DNA of 64,000 nt from an uncultured Alphaproteobacteria bacterium (GCA_902570265.1 CACFXF010000003.1:1-64000); one strand, 5' to 3'. Shown: positions 34,170 to 43,542, counted from the stretch's first letter. The notes: generated by a model from the sequence alone, not told the origin. Made by a program: numbers and translations.

Positions 34170-34268
34170 TGAAGCACCTCTTTTATTAAAATTTTCGTTT
34201 TAAGATTATTTCAATTATGTATATTTAATATAAATAAAAAATTTAATCTACTCATCATTATAAAATCT

Positions 34269-35135
34269 ATGTTAAATAATTTTACAAAAAATTCTATCAT
34301 TACGGATATTGGTAAAATTATTTATTACAAAAGGGGTGATGGTCCGCCTGTATTGTTGCTGCATGGCTATCCTCAGTTTAGTTTAATGTGGGAGGAATCT
34401 GCGCTCCTCTTATCACAAAAATATACAACTATTATCCCTGATTTAAGAGGATATGGTGAATCTGCAAAACCAAAAGGATTACCTGACCACTCCAATTATT
34501 CTAAACGAGCAATGGCAAATGACCTTATACAAATCATGGATAGTTTAAAATATCAAACATTCTCTGTGGTGGGCCATGATAGAGGCGGAAGAGTAGCTCA
34601 CAGATTGTGCAGAGATTTTCCCAAGAGAATAGATAAAATGGTAGTACTTGATATTTGTCCAACTTTAGACATGTATAAAGCTACAAATCGCGAATTTGCT
34701 TTTGGTTATTTCCATTGGTTTTTTTTAATACAAAAATATCCTTTACCAGAAAAATTAATAGAGAATAATGCATCTATATGGTTGGATGACTGTCTTAATA
34801 GATGGTCGGGCGGTTTCAACTTTAGAAAAAAAAAAGAGGTATATTTGGAAAAGTTTAATAACCCTGAAACTATTCACTCAACATGTGAAGATTATAGAGC
34901 AAGTTTTAGTATTGATTTAGTTCATGATAGAGAAGATGCTGAAAAAAAATTAAATATTCCTATTCTAGTCTTATGGGGAAAACATGGCTTGATAAACAAG
35001 TGCTTTAATCCAGTTGAAATTTGGCAAAAATATTCAGAGAAAGTTGTTATTGGAGAATCTCTTAATTGTTACCATTTCATACCAGAAGAGATTCCAAAAA
35101 TTTTAGACAAAAAACTTAAGCAATTTTTGAAATAA
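34269..35135 (+). CDS. Alpha/beta hydrolase, fluoroacetate/haloacetate dehalogenase-like
   Basis: Alpha/beta-hydrolase of 288 residues. The oxyanion region is LLLHGYPQFSLMW near 30, with DLRGYGESAKP near 60. The nucleophile elbow has Asp, not Ser, in VVGHDRGGRVAHR near 100; the second acidic residue is in VVLDICPT, and the late His in NCYHFIPEEIP. The Asp-Arg-x-x-Arg after the elbow and the His-Trp of YFHWFF near 155 are the halide and carboxylate binding residues described in fluoroacetate dehalogenase. Sequence thus supports a haloacid dehalogenase; epoxide hydrolase is the alternative. It stands alone, divergent from the ureohydrolase and convergent with the acyl-CoA synthetase. Confidence 0.8.
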   Translation: MLNNFTKNSIITDIGKIIYYKRGDGPPVLLLHGYPQFSLMWEESALLLSQKYTTIIPDLRGYGESAKPKGLPDHSNYSKRAMANDLIQIMDSLKYQTFSVVGHDRGGRVAHRLCRDFPKRIDKMVVLDICPTLDMYKATNREFAFGYFHWFFLIQKYPLPEKLIENNASIWLDDCLNRWSGGFNFRKKKEVYLEKFNNPETIHSTCEDYRASFSIDLVHDREDAEKKLNIPILVLWGKHGLINKCFNPVEIWQKYSEKVVIGESLNCYHFIPEEIPKILDKKLKQFLK

Positions 35136-35140
35136 AATTT

Positions 35141-36775
35141 TTAATTTTGATCTCTTAAATTTCTTCTCAAGATTTTTCCAGTACTAGTGGTTGGGAGTTT
35201 TTCAACAATTTCTACTTCTCTAGGATATTCATGAGCAGATAAATTCTTCCTTACGAAAGATTGTAATTCTAATCTTAAAACTTTATTGTCTATAAATCCT
35301 TTGTTTAAAACTATAAAAGCTTTTACGATTTGTGTTCTTAATGAATCTTCTTTTCCAATTACAGCAGCCATACTAACTGAAGGATGCTTCATTAAACAAT
35401 CTTCAATTGGTCCAGGTCCAATTCTATATCCTCCAGATGTTATCACATCATCATCTCTCGCCACAAATCTAATCCAATTATCTTTTTCAATTACTCCCTT
35501 ATCACCTGTAATCATCCAGTCATTAATATATTTTTCATTTGTTGCATCAATGTTATTCCAATATCTTAAAAACATTTGTGGAGAACCTTTTTTTATTGCA
35601 ATTGCACCTAATTGACCTTTTTTACATTTTCTTCCATTTTGATCTATTACACTCACAATACTACCCGGCACTGGTGGTCCTGCAATACCAGGTCTAGGTT
35701 TCATTATTTTAGAACATGAAGAAAGCACTAAATTGCATTCCGTTTGACCATAAATTTCATTTATATTTACTCCTAATACTTTCTTACCCCAATCCAAAAG
35801 TTCTGCACCTAAAGGCTCACCACCACTAGCAACTGATTTTAAAAATAATTTTTTTGATTTATTCTTTGGTATTGCAGTTCTTAACATTTTTAAGGCGGTA
35901 GGTGGTAAAAAAGAACCTGTCACTTTAAATTCTGACATCAATTGAATAGCTTTTAATGCATCAAATTTCTCAAATCTATAAGCTAAAACAGGTACTCCAT
36001 GATGTAATGAAGAAAATAAAATATTTAACAGGCCACCAATCCAGGCCCAATCTGCCGGTGTCCACAAGAGATTATATATTTTATTTTTATAGGTTGAAAA
36101 CAAATCAAGAAAAAAGTCAAATGCTGGTATGTGACCAAGTAAAACACGATGGGCGTGTAAAACACCTTTTGGTGGACCGGTTGTTCCAGAGGTATAAAGA
36201 AGCAGAGCAGGATCATCTGAGTTTGTCTTTTCTATAATAAATTCACTAGATACATTAATTTCTGAAAAATTTATTGTTATACTTTTTAATTTCTTAATAT
36301 TACCTTCAATAGTAAAAATAATTAATTCCTTCTGAATATCATTTCCCATACTTCTGATTTTTTTTGCACCTGACTCATCTGTTATAATGGTTTTAATGTT
36401 TGCATCAGAAATGCGATATTCTAAAGCATCTGGACCAAACAGTAAAAAAAGGGGAACAGATATACCACCAATTTTGAAAACTGAGATATGCGAGACTAAG
36501 CATTGTAACGACTGAGGGAGTAATATTCCTACCCTGTCAAATTTCTTAACTCCAAAACTTTTTAAATAATTTGCAACTTTATTTGAGAACAAATTTAATT
36601 CTTTAAAATTCGTTGTATTAATTTTTCCTGAAGGTAGCAAATCAATTATAGCAGGGTTTTCTGGCGTGGTTTTTGACCATTTTTCACAAATATCATAACC
36701 AATATTATAAGTTTTTGGGATATCCCACTGAAATTTATCGTATAACTCTTTATAAGTTAAATTTTGGTACTGCAT
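35141..36775 (-). CDS. AMP-forming acyl-CoA synthetase (short/medium chain type)
   Basis: Adenylate-forming ligase of 544 residues. Visible are the P-loop LLYTSGTTGPPKGVLHAH near 190-207, the IYGQTECNLV motif near 338, the WMITGDKG hinge region near 415 and GYRIGPGPIEDCLMKHP near 443, and the C-terminal catalytic Lys in PTTSTGKILRRNLRD. It converts a carboxylic acid, ATP and CoA to acyl-CoA. It is followed, in transcription terms preceded, by isovaleryl-CoA dehydrogenase and thiolase on the same strand, so a short-chain or branched-chain acid such as isovalerate or acetoacetate is plausible. The exact substrate cannot be read. Confidence 0.85.
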   Translation of the reverse strand: MQYQNLTYKELYDKFQWDIPKTYNIGYDICEKWSKTTPENPAIIDLLPSGKINTTNFKELNLFSNKVANYLKSFGVKKFDRVGILLPQSLQCLVSHISVFKIGGISVPLFLLFGPDALEYRISDANIKTIITDESGAKKIRSMGNDIQKELIIFTIEGNIKKLKSITINFSEINVSSEFIIEKTNSDDPALLLYTSGTTGPPKGVLHAHRVLLGHIPAFDFFLDLFSTYKNKIYNLLWTPADWAWIGGLLNILFSSLHHGVPVLAYRFEKFDALKAIQLMSEFKVTGSFLPPTALKMLRTAIPKNKSKKLFLKSVASGGEPLGAELLDWGKKVLGVNINEIYGQTECNLVLSSCSKIMKPRPGIAGPPVPGSIVSVIDQNGRKCKKGQLGAIAIKKGSPQMFLRYWNNIDATNEKYINDWMITGDKGVIEKDNWIRFVARDDDVITSGGYRIGPGPIEDCLMKHPSVSMAAVIGKEDSLRTQIVKAFIVLNKGFIDNKVLRLELQSFVRKNLSAHEYPREVEIVEKLPTTSTGKILRRNLRDQN

Positions 36776-36798
36776 ATTTAAAATAAAATATCTTTAAT

Positions 36799-37962
36799 TT
36801 ATTTTGTTTCTTCAAAAATCTCACGACCAATTAAAATTCTTCTAATTTCAGATGTACCTGCTCCAATCTCATAAAGCTTTGCATCCCTTAGAAGTCTTCC
36901 TACAGGATAATCATTTGTATAACCATTCCCACCAAGACACTGAATAGCATCTAATGCAACCTGTGTAGCTTTTTCTGCAGAATAAAGAATACATCCAGCA
37001 GAATCTTTTCTTGTTATTTTTCCTTTATCACACGCTTCAGCAACACGATATACATAAGATTTACAGGCATTATATGTTGTATACATGTCAGCCATTTTAG
37101 CTTGCATTAGCTGGAAATTACCAATGGCCTGTCCAAATTGTTTACGCTCATGTACGTATGGAACAACTGTATCAAGAGCAGAAGCCATAATACCTAAGGG
37201 CCCAGCTGCTAAAACAACCCTTTCATAATCTAAACCTGACATTAGAACTTCAACTCCTTTTCCTTCCTCTCCCAGAATATTTTCAAAAGGTACCTCACAA
37301 TTTTCAAAAACTAATTCACAAGTATTAGAGCCTCTCATTCCTAATTTATCTAATTTTTCACCAGTACTAAAACCCTGCATTTCCTTTTCTATAATAAAAG
37401 CAGTTATACCTCTTGAACCTAAATTTTGACTACTTCTAGCATAGACAATTAATGTTTCTGCATCTGGACCATTAGTTATCCACATTTTATTTCCGTTCAA
37501 AATAAACCGGTCATTTCTTTTCTCTGCATTTAATTTCATTGAAACAACATCTGAGCCAGCACCAACCTCTGACATTGCTAAAGAACCCACTTTGTTCCCA
37601 GAAATTAAATCAGGTAAAAACTTCTCTTTTTGCAATTCATTACCACAACGGAAAATCTGATTAACACAAAGGTTAGAATGAGCGCCATATGACAAACCAA
37701 CAGAAGCTGAGGCTCGACTTATTTCTTCTACAATTATACAGTGTGCTAGGTATCCTAAACCAGCTCCCCCAAAATCTTCTGATACTGTAACCCCTAATAG
37801 CCCTGCATTCCCCATTTTTTCCCAAAGTTGGTTAGGAAATTCATTTTCTTGGTCTATGGAATGTGCAATATCTTTTATTTCTTTTGTGGCAAACTGATTA
37901 GCCAGGTCTCTTAAGGCAGCTAATTCTTTAGTTAGCCCAAAATCGAGTGATCCCATAAACAT
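36799..37962 (-). CDS. ivd: Isovaleryl-CoA dehydrogenase
   Basis: FAD-dependent acyl-CoA dehydrogenase of leucine breakdown, turning isovaleryl-CoA to 3-methylcrotonyl-CoA; 387 residues. Visible are [18 protein letters not shown] near 55, [13 protein letters not shown] near 95, [15 protein letters not shown] near 130, [17 protein letters not shown] near 158 and [13 protein letters not shown] near 345. The usual catalytic Glu of the C-terminal motif is replaced (GAGTSEIRR), while a Glu lies in [16 protein letters not shown] near 247; that shift is characteristic of isovaleryl-CoA dehydrogenase. AAGG precedes the ATG at 37962. The rest of the leucine route (MCC carboxylase, hydratase, lyase) is not in the window. 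Confidence 0.92.
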   Translation of the reverse strand: MFMGSLDFGLTKELAALRDLANQFATKEIKDIAHSIDQENEFPNQLWEKMGNAGLLGVTVSEDFGGAGLGYLAHCIIVEEISRASASVGLSYGAHSNLCVNQIFRCGNELQKEKFLPDLISGNKVGSLAMSEVGAGSDVVSMKLNAEKRNDRFILNGNKMWITNGPDAETLIVYARSSQNLGSRGITAFIIEKEMQGFSTGEKLDKLGMRGSNTCELVFENCEVPFENILGEEGKGVEVLMSGLDYERVVLAAGPLGIMASALDTVVPYVHERKQFGQAIGNFQLMQAKMADMYTTYNACKSYVYRVAEACDKGKITRKDSAGCILYSAEKATQVALDAIQCLGGNGYTNDYPVGRLLRDAKLYEIGAGTSEIRRILIGREIFEETK

Positions 37963-38009
37963 AATGAATTTAACCTTTCATCTAATAACATTAATATTTT
38001 TTAATAGTT

Positions 38010-39191
38010 TTAATCAACTTCAATAGCAATGGCGAGTGCTTCACCACCACCTATACATATTGCGGCAACTCCCTTTTTTAAATCTCTTTGCTTGAGAGCG
38101 TTGATTAATGAAACTAAAATCCTAGCTCCAGAAGCGCCTATTGGATGACCAAGAGAGCACGCACCACCATTCACATTTATTTTTTCACGAGATATTTTTA
38201 ACTCTTTCATAAAAGCCATGGGTACTACTGCAAATGCTTCATTCACCTCCCACAAATCAACTTCTTCAGTTGACCATTTGATCAATGATAACAACTTATG
38301 CGTTGCAGTTATTGGAGCTGTTGTAAACCAACCAGGCTCATGGGCATGTCCGGTATATCCTTTAATTCTAGCTTTTATTTTTAAATTTTTTTCTTCAGCA
38401 TACTTTTGAGAACATATTACTAATGCGGCTGCACCATCTGAAATTGAAGAAGAATTTGCAGCTGTGACTGTGCCGTCATTTGAAAATGCCGGTTTCAAAG
38501 TTGGAATTTTTGTAGGATTACTTCTTTTAGGTTGTTGATCTTCAGTAATTAAAATTTCCTCTTTATTTTTTTTTGAAATTTTAACAGGTACAATCTCATT
38601 CTCAAAAAGACCCATTTTCTGTGCACTTAGGGCATTTTCCAGTGATTTAATAGCATATTCATCTTGTTGTATTCTTGTAAACTGATAATTTCTTGCGCAA
38701 TCTTCAGCAAAAGAACCCATCAATCTACCTTCTTCATATGCATCCTCTAAACCATCTAGAAACATATGATCGTACATTTTGGCATGACCAATTCTTGCCC
38801 CTTCTCTATATTTTTTTGAAAGGTAAGGAGCATTTGTCATACTTTCCATGCCACCAGACACTAAAACATTATTTGTTTTGGCTTTAATTTGCTCTGAACC
38901 CATTATAACTGTCTTAAGTCCAGAACCACACATTTTATTTACTGTTACAGCTGGTATATACTTTGATAACCCTGCATTAAAACCCGCTTGTCTTGCTGGG
39001 GCTTGCCCTATCCCTGCTTGCAAAACACATCCCATAATTACTTCTTCAATATCATCAAAATTTACTCCTGATTCTAAAATTGCTTTTTTTATAGTCTCTC
39101 CTCCTAATTCAGGAGCAGAAATTTTAGATAAATCACCTTGAAAACTTCCTAGTGGAGTTCTTGCATACCCACTTATGACCACATCATTCAT
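38010..39191 (-). CDS. Acetyl-CoA acetyltransferase (thiolase)
   Basis: Biosynthetic-type thiolase of 393 residues interconverting two acetyl-CoA and acetoacetyl-CoA. Visible are the acyl-accepting Cys in NKMCGSGLKTVIMG near 88, GGMESMTNAPYL near 112, the His in VNGGACSLGHPIGASGARIL near 350 and the second Cys in AICIGGGEALA near 380. It is directly upstream in transcription of isovaleryl-CoA dehydrogenase, 47 bases away, and could also process the acetoacetate made by leucine or carnitine breakdown once activated to CoA. The 124-base gap to the divergent crotonase gene should hold promoters. Confidence 0.93.
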   Translation of the reverse strand: MNDVVISGYARTPLGSFQGDLSKISAPELGGETIKKAILESGVNFDDIEEVIMGCVLQAGIGQAPARQAGFNAGLSKYIPAVTVNKMCGSGLKTVIMGSEQIKAKTNNVLVSGGMESMTNAPYLSKKYREGARIGHAKMYDHMFLDGLEDAYEEGRLMGSFAEDCARNYQFTRIQQDEYAIKSLENALSAQKMGLFENEIVPVKISKKNKEEILITEDQQPKRSNPTKIPTLKPAFSNDGTVTAANSSSISDGAAALVICSQKYAEEKNLKIKARIKGYTGHAHEPGWFTTAPITATHKLLSLIKWSTEEVDLWEVNEAFAVVPMAFMKELKISREKINVNGGACSLGHPIGASGARILVSLINALKQRDLKKGVAAICIGGGEALAIAIEVD

Positions 39192-39315
39192 AATTTTGTT
39201 TTTCCTTATAACTAGATTTAAATAGTTATTACTTAATGATTTTAAAATAAACCTTTACGAATTAAAAAAATACAAACAATAATTATAATAGTAACTAAAC
39301 ATATGGAAATATGAA

Positions 39316-40155
39316 ATGAAAAAATACAGTTGTTTTGATGTAATATTTGATAATCAGCTTGCACACATTATTCTGAATAGACCAGAAAAAAGAAATTCTA
39401 TGACAACTGATTTTTGGAAAGAATTTCCTGAAATTATATCAGATATAAATCAAGAAGGTATAATTAGAGTAATAATTATAAGTTCAACTGGACCACATTT
39501 TTGCTCTGGTCTAGATTTATCAATTTTCCAATCAGATCTTTTAGACATAAATAAAGAAAAGGCAAATAAAGCAATACTTTTAAATAATTATATTGAAATT
39601 TTACAAAATGCCTTAAATATTTTACAGGACTGTCGAATACCTGTTATTACAGCAATTCAAGGGGCTTGTATTGGGGGTGGTCTTGACCTAGTTTGTGCAA
39701 GTGATATACGCCTAGGTACCAAAGATTGCTATTTTAGTATTTTGGAGACTAAATTAGGCTTGGTAGCAGATATTGGAACCTTTCCAAGATTAGTTAAATT
39801 AATACCTGATGGATTAGTTCGTGAACTTGCATTTACAGGAAGAAATTTTAATTCAAATGAAGCAAAATTATCTGGTTTTTTGAATAATTTATACCCTGAT
39901 CAAAAAAGTATGACAAATGCAGCATTTGAACTTGGCAAAGAAATATCCAATAATTCACCTACAGTAGTTTTTGGTTGTAAAGAAGCAATTAAATTTTCAA
40001 GAGACCACACTACTGTGGAAGGTTTAGATTGGATAAAAATGTGGAATTCTGCAATGTTCAACATGAAAGAAGTAGAAGAAAGCTTTAAAGCAAAAATTGA
40101 AAAACGTACTGGTAATTTTGATAATCTCCCAAAAAAAATAACTAAAATTAATTAA
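39316..40155 (+). CDS. Delta(3,5)-delta(2,4)-dienoyl-CoA isomerase-like crotonase
   Basis: Crotonase-family enzyme of 279 residues. The residues at the catalytic positions are Asp in GGLDLVCASDIRLG (where hydratases have Glu), Glu in SILETKLGLVADIGTF and a further Asp in VADIG. This Asp-Glu-Asp set, with GLVADIGTFPRL and the late EAIKFSRDHTTVEGLDW, matches dienoyl-CoA isomerase (ECH1) rather than enoyl-CoA hydratase. It would shift double bonds in CoA esters from odd-position unsaturated fatty acids. Single + strand gene flanked by - strand genes; it ends inside a hairpin shared with the convergent gene. Confidence 0.8.
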   Translation: MKKYSCFDVIFDNQLAHIILNRPEKRNSMTTDFWKEFPEIISDINQEGIIRVIIISSTGPHFCSGLDLSIFQSDLLDINKEKANKAILLNNYIEILQNALNILQDCRIPVITAIQGACIGGGLDLVCASDIRLGTKDCYFSILETKLGLVADIGTFPRLVKLIPDGLVRELAFTGRNFNSNEAKLSGFLNNLYPDQKSMTNAAFELGKEISNNSPTVVFGCKEAIKFSRDHTTVEGLDWIKMWNSAMFNMKEVEESFKAKIEKRTGNFDNLPKKITKIN

Positions 40156-40166
40156 TTTTTAGTTAT
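40138..40166. terminator. Bidirectional terminator overlapping both gene ends
   Basis: ATAACTAAAA (40138-40147) and TTTTAGTTAT (40157-40166) form a perfect ten-pair stem. On the - strand a run of eight T follows, on the + strand CTTTT. The stop codons of both convergent genes (ends 40155 and 40163) fall inside the structure, so coding and termination share the same bases. Confidence 0.65.
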
Positions 40167-41392
40167 CTTTTATCATCAATTATAATCCCATCTTTAGGTA
40201 ACGTGTTCGGTTTTACTTTAATAATTTTGGCTCTAAGATTAATTATGTCTCTAAGGTTTGATAAATAATCATTAGAATTATCTGGCTCAACTTCAATTTT
40301 TATAGTTAATTCATCCTGATTATTAACTAAACTTATTTCAGCTCTTACCTTCTTAATTTCTTTATGCCTAGAAATGAATTCCTTTATTTGCTCAGGTCTT
40401 AAAAACATACCCTTAACTTTTGCAGCTTGGTCAGCTCTACCCCTCCAACCTACAATTCTTGTATTTGTACGCCCACATTTACTTTCACCTGGAGCAAAAG
40501 CTGACATATCTCCAGTTGCAAATCGAATAAGCGGGTAATCTAAATTTAAATTAGTAACAAGTATTTCACCAATTTCACCAGGTCCTACATGTTCACCTGT
40601 TCCTGGAAATACAATTTCTACTATAACTCCTTCATCTACTATCAGTGGTTCATTTTCAATTGTTTCGGTAGCAATATTACCCAAATCGGCAGTAGCATAA
40701 GACTGCATACATTTTATACCACGTTCAGAATATGCCTTTCTAAGATCAGGAAATAACGGACCACCTCCAACACAAGCAATATTGATATTCGATAAATCAA
40801 GATTTAGTTCATCACCCTTTTCTAAAATCTTAAATAGAAAATCTGGTGTACCAGCATAGACGTTAGTCTTTAAAAAAGATGCAGCTTTTGCCTGTAATTC
40901 TGTTTGACCAGTTCCAGCAGGAATTACTTTAGTTCCAATTTTTAATGCACCTTCTTCAAACATCATACCAGCAGGAGTAAGATGATAAGAAAAACAATTT
41001 TGTAAAACCATTCCTTTCCTCACTCCTGTTGCGTACAAGAATGGCGCAAAACGACCCCAATCTAGTCCTCTAGTACCTGGTTCATAAATGGGACCTGGTG
41101 ATTGGAAAAAATGCGTAGTTCTCTGTTCTTCAGTCCTTTCAAAACCTCCAAATGGAGGAAACAATTTTTGTTTATTTGCAAGTTCAGATTTACGTAATAC
41201 AGGTATTTTTTGTAAATCTTCTATACATCTGACTTCATGTGGATCAATACTTTCTAAATGATCTTTGAAACCCAAAGTTTTTTCTTTTGCGGTTTTTAAT
41301 AATTTAGGTAAGAAAGTATTTATATCTGATAACCTTGAATCATGTGTGCGAACTTCTTCTTTATTAAAAAAATCACTTTTTAATTCAGCCAA
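40163..41392 (-). CDS. Phenylacetate-CoA ligase (PaaK)-family adenylate-forming enzyme
   Basis: AMP-forming CoA ligase of 409 residues related to phenylacetate-CoA ligase. Visible are RTTHFFQSPGPIYEPGT near 92, where relatives have a Ser/Thr/Gly-rich phosphate loop, VYAGTPDFLFKILEKG near 177, MQSYATADLGNIATET near 235 and IRFATGDMSAFAPGESKCGR near 290, plus a C-terminal GMFLRPEQIKEF. The typical P-loop is degenerate, a known trait of a subgroup. Its TTG start overlaps the livF end by 13 bases with GGAG before it. It closes a liv importer operon that begins with another CoA ligase, so it may activate the imported acid. Substrate unknown. Confidence 0.8.
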   Translation of the reverse strand: MAELKSDFFNKEEVRTHDSRLSDINTFLPKLLKTAKEKTLGFKDHLESIDPHEVRCIEDLQKIPVLRKSELANKQKLFPPFGGFERTEEQRTTHFFQSPGPIYEPGTRGLDWGRFAPFLYATGVRKGMVLQNCFSYHLTPAGMMFEEGALKIGTKVIPAGTGQTELQAKAASFLKTNVYAGTPDFLFKILEKGDELNLDLSNINIACVGGGPLFPDLRKAYSERGIKCMQSYATADLGNIATETIENEPLIVDEGVIVEIVFPGTGEHVGPGEIGEILVTNLNLDYPLIRFATGDMSAFAPGESKCGRTNTRIVGWRGRADQAAKVKGMFLRPEQIKEFISRHKEIKKVRAEISLVNNQDELTIKIEVEPDNSNDYLSNLRDIINLRAKIIKVKPNTLPKDGIIIDDKR

Positions 41393-42195
41393 CGTTTTCT
41401 CCGCCTATATGATCTTCCATCTCTATAGGATTTACGTTTATCGCCAGATAAACCAAGATAAAATTCTTTAACATCTGGATTTTCTCTTAACTGTTCTGCA
41501 GGCCCATCCATTACAACTCTACCACTTTCTAAAATATAACCGAAATGTGCAAACCTCAAGGCCACATTTGTATTTTGCTCAGCAAGAAGAAAAGATACAC
41601 CTTCTTTTTCGTTTAGCTTTTTTACTATTTCAAATATTTCTTCAACTAGTTGTGGGGCTAAACCCATACTAGGTTCGTCAAGTAAAACAGTTTCAGGTTT
41701 TGACATTAAAGCTCGGCCAATAGCACACATTTGCTGTTCACCACCAGAAGTATAACCTGCTTGACTTTTTCTTCTTTGTTTTAATCTTGGAAAATAATTA
41801 TAAACCATTTCTAGATCGTTAATAATATTTTTATTTCCATCGGTTCTAGTATAAGCACCAGTCAATAAATTTTCCTCAACTGTTAGATGCTCAAAACAAT
41901 GTCTGCCTTCCATTACTTGAATAACGCCAGATTTAACTAATTCTGAAGGATTTAGTTTTTCAATCTTTTCATTCCTATAAGTTATTGAGCCTTTCGTAAC
42001 TTCTCCTCTTTCAGAATGTAGTAAATTAGAAATGGCTTTGAGTGTTGTCGTCTTTCCAGCACCATTTCCACCTAACAAAGCAACAATGGAACCCTTTGAA
42101 AGAGATAAACTCACTCCTTTTAAAACAAGTATTACGTGATTGTAGACAACCTCTATATTATTAACTTCAAGAAGTTTTTCATTTTTAGTCAACAT
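41380..42195 (-). CDS. livF: Liv-type ABC importer, second ATP-binding protein
   Basis: LivF-type ATPase, 271 residues from the chosen start. Visible are Walker A LLGGNGAGKTTTLKAI near 42, the signature YTSGGEQQMCAIGRALM near 160 and Walker B TVLLDEPSMGLAPQ near 180. The C terminus has a basic tail (RKSYRDGRSYRRRKRWLN), part of which arises from the overlap with the next gene. I chose ATG 42195; a TTG at 42210 is also possible, and neither has a good ribosome binding site. A hairpin separates it from livK. With livG, H, M and K it makes a complete branched-chain/aromatic-acid type importer. Confidence 0.9.
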   Translation of the reverse strand: MLTKNEKLLEVNNIEVVYNHVILVLKGVSLSLSKGSIVALLGGNGAGKTTTLKAISNLLHSERGEVTKGSITYRNEKIEKLNPSELVKSGVIQVMEGRHCFEHLTVEENLLTGAYTRTDGNKNIINDLEMVYNYFPRLKQRRKSQAGYTSGGEQQMCAIGRALMSKPETVLLDEPSMGLAPQLVEEIFEIVKKLNEKEGVSFLLAEQNTNVALRFAHFGYILESGRVVMDGPAEQLRENPDVKEFYLGLSGDKRKSYRDGRSYRRRKRWLN

Positions 42196-42218
42196 ATGGC
42201 TAATATCCAAAATAAAAA

Positions 42219-42240
42219 GGGCCCAACAAGAGTTGAGCCC
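42219..42240 (-). terminator. Terminator hairpin after the Liv-type binding-protein gene
   Basis: On the - strand GGGCTCAAC and GTTGGGCCC pair over nine positions (one G-U) around a four-base loop, followed by TTTTTATT. It lies 15 bases after the livK stop and 24 before livF. It should stop or stabilise most livK transcripts; livF and the ligase rely on read-through. Confidence 0.8.
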
Positions 42241-42255
42241 TAAAATTTATATTAT

Positions 42256-43542
42256 TTAGTTACAACGCTCTGTTATATTATTTTCAGAAGCAAACTGTGA
42301 ACTATCAGCATCAATCAATGGCTGAATAACACTTTGATCTGATGTCATATAATCAGTAATAAAGGACCAAGTTCCTTTTTTAGCATCCCACTGTTGAATA
42401 GCTGCAGAACCTGTTCCTCCATGGTTCTCACAACTAGCTTTGAAAGTTGGAGCAAAGCCAGGCAGACCAATGCTTGCTAATTTTTCCTCAGTTATTTCCA
42501 GAGCTTCTAAACCGTCTCTCATCATACTTGGAGTAATTTTACTTACACCATGTATTTTTTGAGCAGATTTTGCTCCTTCAACAGCAAGAATAGCTGCATA
42601 CATACCGCGACTATATAGAACTGTGCCAACATTTGATCCATCTCCAGCACCTAGACCTTTATCAATTACATATTTCCTCATGTCATCGTAAACTGGAAAA
42701 TCATCTCCTGGAGCATGCATTGCTAATGACTTATATCCGTGAGCAGCATCTCCGGCAGGGGTAACATCATTTTCAGATCCAGACCACCATACACCGATAA
42801 AGTTTTCCATTGGAAATCTTATATTTGCTGCTTCTTGAATAGCAACAGAGTTCATTACACCCCAACCCCACATGAATATATAGTCAGGTCTTTCCCTTCT
42901 TATTTGAAGCCATTGAGATTTTTGTTCTTGACCTGGATGATCTACGGGTAAAAGCATTAACTCAAAATTATGTTTTTTACTTAAAACTTCTAGAGTACGA
43001 ATAGGTTCTTTGCCGTAACCAGAGTTATGGTAAACAAGAGCTATTTTCTTTCCATCTAAAGAACCATCGCTCATATCCATAGCATGTTTTGTAGCAATAC
43101 TAGCTGCATCCCAATATGTACCAGGAAAATTAAATATCCATTTGAATATCTTACCATTTTTTGCTGAAGTTCTTCCGTAACCAGAAGATAAAACAGGTAT
43201 ATTGTCAGCTGAAGCTTTTGGGATTAACTGATAAGTAATGCCAGTAGAAAGAGGTTGGTATAATAATGCACCCTCTCCTTTAGTAGATTCATAGCATTCT
43301 ACCCCTTTTTCAGTATTATAAGCAGTTTCGCATTTAACTACACGAACTTTTTCACCACCAATACCACCGTCACGCTCATTCATTAGCGTAAAATAATCCT
43401 CATAACCGTCTGCAAATGGGATACCGTTGGGGCCATAGGCACCAGTACGGTAACTCAATGACGGAAATACTAATTCTGCAAGCACAGGTGACACTAAAAA
43501 AAGTGTTGCCAATGCAGATAAAATTGTTTTTTTAAAATTCAT
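42256..43542 (-). CDS. livK: Liv-type ABC importer, periplasmic binding protein
   Basis: Periplasmic binding protein of the LivK/Peripla_BP_6 family, 428 residues. The signal peptide is MNFKKTILSALATLFLVSP ending VLA. The mature protein starts with LVFPSLSYRTGAYGPNG, then NERDGGIGGEKVRVV, YNTEKGVECYES and RRERPDYIFMWGWGVMN, in the style of proteins that bind branched-chain, aromatic or amide-type ligands; typical leucine-binding proteins are shorter (about 370). It has its own strong promoter at 43577-43605, a GAGAGGG ribosome site, and a terminator after it. Ligand unknown. Confidence 0.9.
   Translation of the reverse strand: MNFKKTILSALATLFLVSPVLAELVFPSLSYRTGAYGPNGIPFADGYEDYFTLMNERDGGIGGEKVRVVKCETAYNTEKGVECYESTKGEGALLYQPLSTGITYQLIPKASADNIPVLSSGYGRTSAKNGKIFKWIFNFPGTYWDAASIATKHAMDMSDGSLDGKKIALVYHNSGYGKEPIRTLEVLSKKHNFELMLLPVDHPGQEQKSQWLQIRRERPDYIFMWGWGVMNSVAIQEAANIRFPMENFIGVWWSGSENDVTPAGDAAHGYKSLAMHAPGDDFPVYDDMRKYVIDKGLGAGDGSNVGTVLYSRGMYAAILAVEGAKSAQKIHGVSKITPSMMRDGLEALEITEEKLASIGLPGFAPTFKASCENHGGTGSAAIQQWDAKKGTWSFITDYMTSDQSVIQPLIDADSSQFASENNITERCN

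Noticed and set aside
35956-36237. 93-codon ORF on the + strand antisense to the acyl-CoA synthetase
   Set aside because: It lies fully inside a well-conserved gene on the other strand, has no ribosome site and no recognisable protein features.
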